This document shows positions 1-7,158 of a stretch of DNA of 36,717 bases, in pieces. The notes beneath the pieces are model-generated. The model made no database searches. It saw only the letters and a program-made list of their open reading frames with translations, and was not told where the DNA came from. Position 1 is the stretch's first letter. Each line of letters starts with the position of its first letter. Source of the stretch: Chthoniobacterales bacterium (GTDB lineage Bacteria; Verrucomicrobiota; Verrucomicrobiia; Chthoniobacterales; JACTMZ01); the NCBI GenBank assembly GCA_014879535.1, contig JACSRX010000063.1, positions 1 to 36,717 of the forward strand, written 5' to 3'. The position numbers and the translations under genes are program-made.

Positions 1-352
1 GGCACCTGCCCCGGGCGCCGCGGCCCCCAACATTCCCGGCCCCAAACCGGCCGGCGGCCCGGCTCCAGCTGCACCCAAGCCCACCACCTCACCGATTGTC
101 CCGGTCAAGAAGGAAACCTCGAAGGTGCAGGTCGCCCAGACCGCACGCCCCGCAGCACCTCAAGCCACCGTGAAACTCGGCCAAGATGCCCCCGCCGCGG
201 CCCCGAAACCGGAGATCAAACCGGCCGCCACCGCTGCGTCCGTCGTCGAAGCCTCCGGGGAAGCGCCGGACAGTTCCACCGGAGTCCTTGCGATCGCGGC
301 CGCCCTCGTGGCACTTGCGGCTCTCGGCATCCAGGTGTGGATGTTCCTCTAA
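1..352 (+). CDS. Ala/Pro-rich protein with C-terminal membrane segment (5' partial)
   Basis: The frame is open from the window edge to a TAA at 350-352, so the N-terminus lies outside the window. The visible ~116 residues are strongly biased to Ala, Pro and Lys (repeated PAP/KPA-like runs), as in a flexible linker. They end in one hydrophobic segment of about 20 residues (from GVLAIAAALVALAAL) close to the stop, which looks like a C-terminal membrane anchor. No enzymatic motif is visible. The thioredoxin gene begins 18 bases downstream on the same strand, so the two are probably cotranscribed. The function cannot be assigned; a spacer plus tail anchor of a larger protein is the plain reading. 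A GTG inside this frame at 125 is unlikely to be the real start because coding continues upstream of it. Confidence 0.7.
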   Translation, partial: APAPGAAAPNIPGPKPAGGPAPAAPKPTTSPIVPVKKETSKVQVAQTARPAAPQATVKLGQDAPAAAPKPEIKPAATAASVVEASGEAPDSSTGVLAIAAALVALAALGIQVWMFL

Positions 353-370
353 AAACCAACGCTTCATTTC

Positions 371-700
371 ATGGCCAGCACCAACATCCTGCAGCTCAAC
401 GACACCAACTTCGACTCCGAGATCAACAAGGGAGCCACTCCCGTCCTTGTCGATTTCTGGGCTCCTTGGTGCGGACCGTGCCGCATGATCGCCCCGGTGC
501 TCGACAAAATTGCCGACGACACCGTCGGTCAAGCCGTCGTGGCCAAGGTCAATGTGGATGAGGCCCCGGGCGTGGCCAGCCGCTTCCATGTGTCCTCCAT
601 CCCGACCCTCCTGTTCTTCAAGAACGGGGAGGTCCGTGAGCAGGTCGTCGGACTCCAAGGCGAGGCGGACCTCAAGGCGCGACTCCAAAGCCTGATGTAA
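371..700 (+). CDS. trxA: Thioredoxin
   Basis: This is a 109-residue single-domain thioredoxin, the usual length for TrxA. The active site WCGPC lies at residues 33-37 (redox Cys34 and Cys37). The cis-proline loop SIPTL follows at 76-80, and the typical FKNGE turn comes after it. There is no signal peptide, so it should act in the cytoplasm as a general disulfide reductase for ribonucleotide reductase, peroxiredoxins and similar partners, recycled by thioredoxin reductase. It starts 18 bases after the preceding gene and has no recognisable Shine-Dalgarno sequence. A 7-bp inverted repeat lies just after its stop. The assignment is secure. Confidence 0.96.
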   Translation: MASTNILQLNDTNFDSEINKGATPVLVDFWAPWCGPCRMIAPVLDKIADDTVGQAVVAKVNVDEAPGVASRFHVSSIPTLLFFKNGEVREQVVGLQGEADLKARLQSLM

Positions 701-710
701 CCACACGCCC

Positions 711-759
711 CCGATGGGGACACGATCACAGGTCGGCTCCCCCTGCTCCCCACCATCGG
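711..759 (+). other. Inverted repeat downstream of trxA
   Basis: CCGATGG at 711-717 is complementary to CCATCGG at 753-759. Adjacent GG and CC bases could extend the stem with a bulge. It begins 10 bases after the trxA stop and could protect the transcript 3' end or help termination. There is no T-run, so it is not a classical intrinsic terminator. Confidence 0.3.
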
Positions 760-836
760 CGAAATACCATTCTATCCGCTCAGGGAAGCTGCTTTGGTGA
801 CGGACTTCCGCAAGGAAAGGGGATATCCCCCCTCTG

Positions 837-1550
837 TCAGGATTTCTGCGAGCGCCGACGTATCACATATCCCGCCGTGCCCAGCACGGCCAATCCCAGC
901 AGGGCCAGCGTCGAGGGCTCGGGAACCGATGCAATGGCGACGTTGTCGAGACGGTTGTTGCCTGCAGCAGCAGACGCGCCGTTCACAGTGAGGCGGAGGA
1001 AACCATTGGTTGCACCGTCCAAGCCGGAGATTATTGGCGAGGTGACGATTCCCATACTCGCAAAGCTGTTGGAAATCGCAGAATTGGTGTAGAATGCCGT
1101 CCAAGCAGACCCATTGGTGCTGTATTCCCACAACTGACTTGTGAAGCCGGTGGCTGTGGCTTGGGTGGAATAGCTGAGTTGGATGTTTGTGAAGGAGATC
1201 GCCGACGCGAATTGGAAGGTGGCTGAAAAATTGTTGGCGTTGCTGTTCACCAAAGCAAGGGCCGCAGGGCTCGTCGTCGTGGTGCTGAACCCCCAATTGG
1301 TGGCGTTCACCGTAGAGCCGGCAAACGCGTTCAGTTGGTTAGTGGCCCAAGAGGAGGAACCGAAGGAGGCATCCAAGTAGAGCGTGCCCGTGCCAAAGTT
1401 GGCAATGAGCGTCGTTTGCGTGTTGGTGGCTGCCAGAACGGCCGTTCCGCCGTTGTTGGTGGTCTGGAAATCCCAGCCCGCAACGAGTTGGGCGTTCGCC
1501 GCCGACAATGGAAGAACCAAGGCGGCAAGAACAATGAGGTGACTTTTCAT
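837..1550 (-). CDS. PEP-CTERM sorting domain protein
   Basis: This is a 237-residue exported protein. The ATG at 1550 gives a clean Sec signal peptide (MKSHLIVLAALVLPLSAANAQ), whereas the longer open frame upstream adds a non-signal-like extension. The body is rich in Asn, Thr, Ser and Gly, low in charge, and predicted to be beta-structured. The C-terminus is a textbook PEP-CTERM tail: VPEPST, a hydrophobic helix (LALLGLAVLGTAGYV), then IRRRSQKS. In known systems this tail is recognised by an exosortase, cleaved, and the protein is sent to the surface, often with exopolysaccharide. No exosortase is in the window. The body matches no domain I recognise, so its specific role is unknown. A second PEP-CTERM gene lies at 4049-4792. 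Confidence 0.88.
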   Translation of the reverse strand: MKSHLIVLAALVLPLSAANAQLVAGWDFQTTNNGGTAVLAATNTQTTLIANFGTGTLYLDASFGSSSWATNQLNAFAGSTVNATNWGFSTTTTSPAALALVNSNANNFSATFQFASAISFTNIQLSYSTQATATGFTSQLWEYSTNGSAWTAFYTNSAISNSFASMGIVTSPIISGLDGATNGFLRLTVNGASAAAGNNRLDNVAIASVPEPSTLALLGLAVLGTAGYVIRRRSQKS

Positions 1551-1813
1551 GACTTGGGTGTGGTTGAAGCTTTGCCCCAACCTCGGCACATCTCGCCAAA
1601 CACGCAAGCTGCAAAAGTCTGCAGCCCTGAAAGTTTACACGAACAATCAAGTTGAACTGCCACCACAAGGCTGAAGCCGGACCAGATCAAAGCCCCATGC
1701 ATTCAAGGTCCACAGATGGCCGATGCTGAGGATGCAACGCCTCGTAAACAACAGAATCCCAAAGCTCCAAACCATTTTGATCAACAAAATCCCCCCCCTG
1801 CAGGCACACGGGA
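1551..1813. other. Intergenic region without a recognisable gene
   Basis: This 263-base gap lies between two minus-strand genes. It is less GC-rich than its surroundings and should hold the promoter of the PEP-CTERM gene at 837-1550. I could not pick a convincing -35/-10 pair and see no RNA gene. Confidence 0.5.
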
Positions 1814-3895
1814 TCACGGCTTTCCCTTCAGAACGTGCTCGCGCATCTGACGGTAAAGCGGGGCGAAGCGGCCGCTGTTCTTGATGCCGTCCTCGGCCAG
1901 CGTCAAGGCCTCCTTGGTTTGTCCCGTCTGCACATAGGACACAATGAGGGCCTGATCGGTGGCCACCAGATCCTCGGCGGACATCTTGGGTCTCGCGCTG
2001 ACGAGATAGGGAATGGCCTCGGCCCATTCCCCACGCATCTGGTGCAGGCGACCGACATAGCGCTCGGTCAGGCCGCTTTCCGAGAAGCCGTGGGCGAGGA
2101 GAAACCGGCCCTGCGCCATCGCCTCCGCGGCCTCGGCCCGGTCGCTTTCCGTGAGGGAACCATGGAGTTTCTGGCGGCAGGCCAGCGTGAAATAGACATA
2201 TTCGAGGTACCACGACGTGTAGTCCGGCACCTGACGTGACGCCAATTCGTAGAGTGGAAGCGCTTCCTCCGCGTTGTTCTCGCGCAGCAGCACGCGGGCC
2301 ACCATGCCGGTGAGCGGACGCAATCCGCCGGCATGGGGCTTGAACGTCTGCCATTCGTGGGCGGATTTCAGGACCGCAGGAGGCATTTCCTCCTCCGCCT
2401 CCCTGCAGGCCTGCTCGAAGCGGGTGAAGGCCTCCGGGTTGGTCTTGCGCATGAACGGAACGCCGAAGAGCACCTTCAGGGTGTGATTCACGCGGTAATC
2501 GTCGTAAAAATTCGCACCGAGCTTTTCGGCGTAGTCCTCGTCGTCACCCACCCTCGTGAGGTCATCCGGCGCGAGTTGCAGGGGCGCGGGAAGGTTGGCC
2601 ATGGCCCCGATCATGGATCTCGCCGCCCGCGCCTGCCCGGCCAGGGAAAGATGCACGTGGTCATCCAGCAAATCCCAGCCCGTGGCTCCATCCGGCGTTT
2701 CCTTCCGGAAAATTTCCGCCACGTCGCAAAGCACCGCCCCCTTGGTCAGCGCCGTGTTGCGGATCGCCTGTTCGGTGAGGGAAACCGGGCGCCACGGCAT
2801 CGTGTCGAGATCGCGCGCCTCAAGGAACGCCGTGCGCGCCAGCTCAGGCTGCCCCGCATCCGCCAGCACCTTCCCAAGAAGAAAACGGGCGCGTGCATGG
2901 CGCGGCGCAAGTTGGGTGGCTTCACGCAGAAGATTGACCGCCCGCGTCGGATCATCCCGCTCGGCGGCCATCACCGCCTCTGCAAGAAGACGGCGCAATT
3001 CCTTCAACTGCGCCTCGTCCAACCCGTTGGTGTCGTCCTCGCCGAGCGGCGCAAGCCCCGACTCATTGCTCGCCGTGGTACACACGAGGGCCGGGACGCC
3101 CGCGGCCCGGATCTCGTCGAGCATCACGCCGAGGTTGGTTGCGAGATTGCGCGCCGCCGACTCGCGCAGCGGGGAGTCCGCCGGAATGAACGTGCGACCG
3201 ATCATCTGCTCCATCAAGGTCCGGTTCTCGTCCGCCTTCCCGTAGAGCCAGCCGTCGAGAACCTGCACCAAGGCGAGCCCGCGTGCGGCGCGCATCAAGC
3301 GCAATGCCCATGGAGGGAGCGAACCCGCCGCATTGATCGAGGCCGTGCCGTAGGCGCCGAAGAACTCGTTGTTCCCCGTGTAGAACACGAACAGATCGGG
3401 CGAGAACTTCAAGGCGTCGCGCACGAGATAAACCAGCGGAAAACTCGCCACCGCCGTCGTGCCCGTGTCGATCACCTCGATCTTCTTGCCGGGCCACACA
3501 TCGGAGAGCATCGCCTTCAGGAATGCCCCCATGGAGAGGTTGCGCGGCTGCGGATAGCCCTTGGCCGCCGACTCGCCGATGATGAAGACGCGAATCGTGT
3601 CCGCCGGCTTCGGCATGAGGAAATTCGACTGCTCGGCGTAGCCCGGCCGCGTCGGATTCGCGAAGAAGTAGGGCTTCGACGCCGCAGGCTCGACAAGGCA
3701 GACCTGCTCGCCGGAAGGCAATGCGCCGACCTCGCGGAAAAACGGCGGATAGCCCCCCCAACCGAAACATCTCAGCGTGAACTCGGCGACCGCGAGCGCG
3801 AGGAATGGCAGACTGATCGTGATGACTGCAAACAGTCGGCGGCGTCCCGGCGACAGGGGCGCGGGTGGGGGTGCAGGCTTTTTCTTATTGGCCAT
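1814..3895 (-). CDS. Membrane-anchored SGNH/GDSL hydrolase-like protein with TPR insertion and TPR tail
   Basis: This is a 693-residue protein with a basic N-terminus and one membrane helix at about residues 20-40, probably placing the rest outside the cytoplasm. SGNH blocks are visible: GES at 107-109 (nucleophile Ser109), GNNE at 174-177 (Asn176 of block III) and DHVH at 412-415 (Asp412/His415, block V). Between blocks III and V, at about 295-365, is a TPR-like helical stretch with ARARFLLGKVLADAG and a following helix; more TPR-like helices fill residues 520-690. SGNH proteins deacylate or transfer acyl groups, often on polysaccharides or lipids; the substrate here is unknown. A related gene lies at 4850-6682 with a PEP-CTERM gene between them, which suggests envelope or exopolysaccharide modification (inference). 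The long antisense reading frame over it is a GC artefact. Confidence 0.82.
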   Translation of the reverse strand: MANKKKPAPPPAPLSPGRRRLFAVITISLPFLALAVAEFTLRCFGWGGYPPFFREVGALPSGEQVCLVEPAASKPYFFANPTRPGYAEQSNFLMPKPADTIRVFIIGESAAKGYPQPRNLSMGAFLKAMLSDVWPGKKIEVIDTGTTAVASFPLVYLVRDALKFSPDLFVFYTGNNEFFGAYGTASINAAGSLPPWALRLMRAARGLALVQVLDGWLYGKADENRTLMEQMIGRTFIPADSPLRESAARNLATNLGVMLDEIRAAGVPALVCTTASNESGLAPLGEDDTNGLDEAQLKELRRLLAEAVMAAERDDPTRAVNLLREATQLAPRHARARFLLGKVLADAGQPELARTAFLEARDLDTMPWRPVSLTEQAIRNTALTKGAVLCDVAEIFRKETPDGATGWDLLDDHVHLSLAGQARAARSMIGAMANLPAPLQLAPDDLTRVGDDEDYAEKLGANFYDDYRVNHTLKVLFGVPFMRKTNPEAFTRFEQACREAEEEMPPAVLKSAHEWQTFKPHAGGLRPLTGMVARVLLRENNAEEALPLYELASRQVPDYTSWYLEYVYFTLACRQKLHGSLTESDRAEAAEAMAQGRFLLAHGFSESGLTERYVGRLHQMRGEWAEAIPYLVSARPKMSAEDLVATDQALIVSYVQTGQTKEALTLAEDGIKNSGRFAPLYRQMREHVLKGKP

Positions 3896-3986
3896 GGACG
3901 GCTCTGCGGGCGCAAACCGGAGTCTATGTCATGAAGCGGCTCCGGTGTCCATGAGACAACCGGGAGGATGATGTTGGGGGAAAATC

Positions 3987-4025
3987 AAAAACCCCGATCC
4001 GGGAAGAATCCGAACCGGGGTTTTT
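3987..4025 (-). terminator. Intrinsic terminator of the PEP-CTERM gene
   Basis: AAAAACCCCG at 3987-3996 pairs perfectly with CGGGGTTTTT at 4016-4025. After a three-base internal mismatch, a further CGG/CCG pairing follows. On the minus strand the stem is followed by TTTTTGATTTT. It lies about 24 bases beyond the stop of the gene at 4049-4792, in the right orientation to end it. The symmetric A/T flanks would also allow termination on the plus strand. Confidence 0.85.
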
Positions 4026-4048
4026 GTGTGTTGACGACTCGGGGGAAA

Positions 4049-4792
4049 TTATTTCCGCGTGCGACGGCGGGCCACGTAGCCCGCAAGACCCATGGCGCTG
4101 AGGGCCAGAAGGGCATAGGTCGAGGGCTCGGGAACGACCTGATAGGAATTCAGCCCGGTGCCCGGATTCACCTCGGAGGTGTAAGGACCGCCCCACGATG
4201 TGATGGACACGTTCGGATTTGCCAGCGCATCAACGGCGGAATCGCCGCCACCACCGCCGGACGAGTAGGCGTCGAAGTAAAAAACATCGTCAATCGACAG
4301 GCCAAGGGAAGCCAACGTCAAAGTGTAGGTGATGGTGCTCGTGGCGCCAGCGTTGAAACTATACCCTGCGAGCGCCGAAGGTCCGTCCCAGCTAGTGCCG
4401 TTGTAACTCCACAGTTGCGATCCGCCGCCACTGTTGACCCACGATCCAACCCAATAATCCATCCCACCGATTGGCGAGTTGAGTTCGATTGGACGGTTCC
4501 AGCCGTTTCCGGTGTCCACACTCGCGGTGCTTCCGGTGGAAATACCGATCATGAAGTTGCCCCAGTCGGTCGTGGAGATGTTGCCATTCAACGTCAGCGT
4601 GAAGGTGATGTCCGTGGCATTGTTCGTCACTTCCATGCCGAGGATGTCGAGGGTGCCTCCCCCGGTCGCAATGCTGCCATCAATATCACCGGCGGCATCG
4701 GTGTAAGGAGAATTGGTGCCCTGCGCGGCGTAGGAAACGGATGCCATGGCCATGGAGGCCAGAACGACGGTGGAGAGGAGGAACTTTTTCAT
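4049..4792 (-). CDS. PEP-CTERM sorting domain protein
   Basis: This is a 247-residue exported protein. The ATG at 4792 gives the signal peptide MKKFLLSTVVLASMAMASVSYAA; an in-frame start 24 bases upstream would put extra residues before it. The body is acidic and Gly/Ser/Thr/Asn-rich with aromatic residues at intervals, as in a beta-sandwich surface protein. It begins with a short DAAGDIDG segment that resembles an acidic metal-binding turn. The C-terminus has VPEPST, a hydrophobic helix and the basic end RRRTRK, the exosortase signal. It is transcribed alone or with the SGNH gene upstream (stop at 4850) and is closed by a strong terminator. It shares the sorting tail, but no obvious body similarity, with the protein at 837-1550. 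The function is unknown beyond surface or matrix location. Confidence 0.88.
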   Translation of the reverse strand: MKKFLLSTVVLASMAMASVSYAAQGTNSPYTDAAGDIDGSIATGGGTLDILGMEVTNNATDITFTLTLNGNISTTDWGNFMIGISTGSTASVDTGNGWNRPIELNSPIGGMDYWVGSWVNSGGGSQLWSYNGTSWDGPSALAGYSFNAGATSTITYTLTLASLGLSIDDVFYFDAYSSGGGGGDSAVDALANPNVSITSWGGPYTSEVNPGTGLNSYQVVPEPSTYALLALSAMGLAGYVARRRTRK

Positions 4793-4818
4793 GGGTGGGT
4801 TTTTTGTTGGTGCCACCG

Positions 4819-4848
4819 AAACTACGCAATTTTTCGGGGCACCGTCAA
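4819..4848 (-). promoter_or_regulatory. Candidate sigma70-type promoter for the PEP-CTERM gene
   Basis: On the minus strand TTGACG (4848-4843) is followed after 18 bases by TAGTTT (4824-4819), about 27 bases before the ATG at 4792. The -35 is good and the -10 weak. The box starts one base after the stop of the upstream SGNH gene. Confidence 0.4.
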
Positions 4849-4849
4849 A

Positions 4850-6682
4850 TTATTTCTCAGGGAACTTGGCCTGTTGACGGCTTTGCTCGGAGGCCTCGTA
4901 TTGACCCAGCCGCAACTGCAGTTCGGCCAGCATTTCCCAGCCTCCAATATCATTCTGATTCTCAGCAAGATGCGACTCCAACAGGGTGGCGGCAGCCGGC
5001 AGGTTGCCCTCGCGCATCAGCAGGGCCGACTCCATCCGCGCCAACCCCTCCGCGCGGGGGCTGAATTCCTTGAGGATCTCCAAGGATGCCCGGGCGGTTT
5101 CATTGTCACCACGCATCATCTGCATGGCGGCATGGTTGAGGCGCGCCTCGGTGTTGAGGGGCTGCAGCAGGAACCCCTGCTGGAAAGCGTCCTCCGCCCG
5201 TTCCCCTTCCCCCCGCACACCCAGGAGGCGCCCCGCTGTGAAATGAATCGCCGGATCATGCGGGTTCTGCAGCACTGCCCGCTCGTAGGCCACCACGAGA
5301 TCCGTGGTGTCCCATCCCAGCACGGCGCGGCGTTGAATTTCGGCCGCTTTTCGCGCCATCTCCCCCCGGCGGGCCTCCAAGTCGTGCCTGTCACGGAACG
5401 CTCCCTGCCCCGTCGACTGCAGCGACCGGCTCCACATGTCGTGCTCGTCATAGCCGTTGAACATCACGTCCCGGGCCAGCTCTCGCTGCACCTCGGGAAA
5501 CCTCCCCCACCATGACGCGATCGCGTCCGCACTGTCGTCCGGCGGCGCCAGCCCCCAGAGCGCCGCCATGCCGTCCACAATCATCTCCGCCGCGGCCGCA
5601 CGTCCGCCGAAAGTGAGGTTCGCATGATCGAGGAAAATCTCGCGGTCGCCGGCGAAGAAGGGGTTCTCCTCATGCAGGCGCCGGTCGGCATCCACCAAGG
5701 CGGCGCCGGGACCGGAACCGCCCGCGATCGCCGCTTGGATGTCACGCACCGCGCCGGTCACCCGGATGCGCGCCGGATCGAGATCGACAGCCCGGCGGTA
5801 GAGCGGCCACGCGCGGGCCATGTCGCCGTCCGCCTCCCGCCGTTTCGCCGCTTCATACGCGGCTGCCGCCGAGCGGACCCCGGACAAATCGCAGGCCTCC
5901 TGCGCCGCCATCACCGCCTCCACCCCTGCCGGGTTCGGCGGCTCCTCCGCAACCGGAGGCCAGTCGTTCAAATTCACGGCGGGCAGGCAGAACAGCACCT
6001 TCGCGCCCCGCTCCGCGGCCATCTGCACGATGCCCCGGTAATCGGCCCCGGTGCTTTCCAGCATCTCCGCGGGCGTCGGCGCCTCCTGCACGGAAGCGCA
6101 CATTTCGATGCCCTCCCACCGGGGCAACGGCGCTTTGCCTTCACCGCCGATCCAACCCTTCACCGCCCGCCACAAGCGGCTCGCGCCGGGTCCCGGGACC
6201 GCGGAGTTCATTTCGTTGTGTCCCGCGTAGAGCACGACCATGTCCGGATCGAGCGCCATCGCCTCGCGGGCGAACGCGCGCAGCGAGGAGGACCGGACAC
6301 CGTCCATGGAGAGGTTGATCACCTCCACCGGTTCACCCGGGAAACACGCCTTCCAGCGCGCCCCGACCAGCCGTCCGAGATGGTAATCCGGCATGGGTGT
6401 TCCCGCAGCGGTGGATTCCCCAAGCAACACCACCCTCCGCGTGCCGGGGGATTTTTCCGCAGGAACCCACAAAGGCGGGGGCGAAGGCGCCCCGGCGCGT
6501 CCGAACACCTCCCGGCTGTGATCGGGATTGATCGTGAAAAACACGCCGCCATCGTGAACCCGTTTCTCCAGCAACCGCGGCGGACCGAACATGCCCGCAC
6601 CCCACAGCGCCACGGAAACCGCGGCCAGCACGGGCAGGGCGATCACGGCAAGAACAGGCGGGGAAGCAGCGCGGAAATTCAT
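4850..6682 (-). CDS. SGNH/GDSL hydrolase-like protein with C-terminal TPRs, catalytic His replaced
   Basis: This 610-residue protein has an N-terminal hydrophobic segment (residues 8-30; signal anchor or signal peptide). It is a relative of the gene at 1814-3895. SGNH blocks: GES at 88-90 (Ser90), GHNE at 154-157 (Asn156), and LDHANLTFGG at 351-360. Aligned with DDHVHLSLAG of its neighbour, the catalytic His position is Asn355; the codon is plainly AAC. Helical repeats lie between blocks III and V (about 265-305) and again near the C-terminus (about 465-605). It may be a pseudo-hydrolase, or His353 may substitute. A role in envelope or exopolysaccharide acyl chemistry together with the neighbouring PEP-CTERM proteins is inference only. 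Confidence 0.8.
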   Translation of the reverse strand: MNFRAASPPVLAVIALPVLAAVSVALWGAGMFGPPRLLEKRVHDGGVFFTINPDHSREVFGRAGAPSPPPLWVPAEKSPGTRRVVLLGESTAAGTPMPDYHLGRLVGARWKACFPGEPVEVINLSMDGVRSSSLRAFAREAMALDPDMVVLYAGHNEMNSAVPGPGASRLWRAVKGWIGGEGKAPLPRWEGIEMCASVQEAPTPAEMLESTGADYRGIVQMAAERGAKVLFCLPAVNLNDWPPVAEEPPNPAGVEAVMAAQEACDLSGVRSAAAAYEAAKRREADGDMARAWPLYRRAVDLDPARIRVTGAVRDIQAAIAGGSGPGAALVDADRRLHEENPFFAGDREIFLDHANLTFGGRAAAAEMIVDGMAALWGLAPPDDSADAIASWWGRFPEVQRELARDVMFNGYDEHDMWSRSLQSTGQGAFRDRHDLEARRGEMARKAAEIQRRAVLGWDTTDLVVAYERAVLQNPHDPAIHFTAGRLLGVRGEGERAEDAFQQGFLLQPLNTEARLNHAAMQMMRGDNETARASLEILKEFSPRAEGLARMESALLMREGNLPAAATLLESHLAENQNDIGGWEMLAELQLRLGQYEASEQSRQQAKFPEK

Positions 6683-6737
6683 CTCTGGAAGCGCCCATTA
6701 GACCTGTCGTCCCGCGCGGACACAAGGGGCGCGCGAG

Positions 6738-6766
6738 TTGACACCGTGCCAGCCGGCATGGATAGT
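6738..6766 (+). promoter_or_regulatory. Promoter of ssrA (tmRNA)
   Basis: A perfect TTGACA at 6738-6743, a 17-base spacer, and GATAGT at 6761-6766 (four of six matches to TATAAT) lie just upstream of the mature tmRNA 5' end at 6777. Mature tmRNA 5' ends are made by RNase P, so the transcription start may be a few bases earlier. Confidence 0.7.
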
Positions 6767-6776
6767 GACCGCGAAT

Positions 6777-7127
6777 GGGGGCGTATTTGGTTTCGACTCT
6801 TGGTGCGAAACGACGTCTGCATGCCGAGGATGATTCGTTGGCCTCGTAAAAAATCGGATCAAAAAATAACAGCAGAGAACGAAGATCTCGCTCTCGCGGC
6901 TTAATGCCCGCGACGGCTTCCAGTTGACGCCTGCTAGGCGGGAGGCCGACGACAGCAGGCAATCCGGGGACGGGAGCAACCGCCGCCGCCGGAGAACTTC
7001 ACGTGGATGCTAAGACAAGGGTAGCGCGTCGCCGAGCAGCCCGAGTCCGACAACTCACCGGCGACTAAGCATGTAGCAGGCGGCGTCCAACGCCATGAGG
7101 ACACGGGTTCGACTCCCGTCGCCTCCA
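6777..7127 (+). ncRNA. ssrA: Transfer-messenger RNA (tmRNA)
   Basis: This is a one-piece tmRNA of about 351 nt. The 5' end GGGGGCG (6777-6783) pairs with CGCCTCC (7120-7126, one G-U pair) to form the tRNA-like acceptor stem. The 5' TGGTTTCGACTC and 3' GGGTTCGACTCCC (T arm) are the standard conserved segments, as are GCATGCCGAGG, TTGGCCTCGTAAAAAA and GACTAAGCATGTAG. The tag reading frame resumes at GCA (6872) and encodes AENEDLALAA followed by TAA (6902-6904); the LALAA end fits the ClpXP/ClpAP degron. The discriminator is A7127 and CCA is not encoded. tmRNA with SmpB rescues ribosomes stalled on broken mRNAs. It converges on the helicase gene, whose stop is only about 30 bases away. Confidence 0.97.
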
Positions 7128-7158
7128 GCCTCCGCCCGCCGCCATTTCTGAGGCGCGG

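Noticed and set aside
819-830. Perfect palindrome GGGGATATCCCC just after the first PEP-CTERM gene as a terminator
   Set aside because: There is no loop and only a three-base T-run, so the structure would be weak; kept only as an observation.
2333-3934. Long plus-strand open frame (533 codons) opposite the SGNH/TPR gene
   Set aside because: It is exactly antisense to a well-supported gene, has Arg/His/Gly-rich composition typical of GC-driven shadow frames, and shows no motif. The same holds for long antisense frames at 5624-6904, 7975-9453, 9273-10883, 11703-13244 and 34083-35678.
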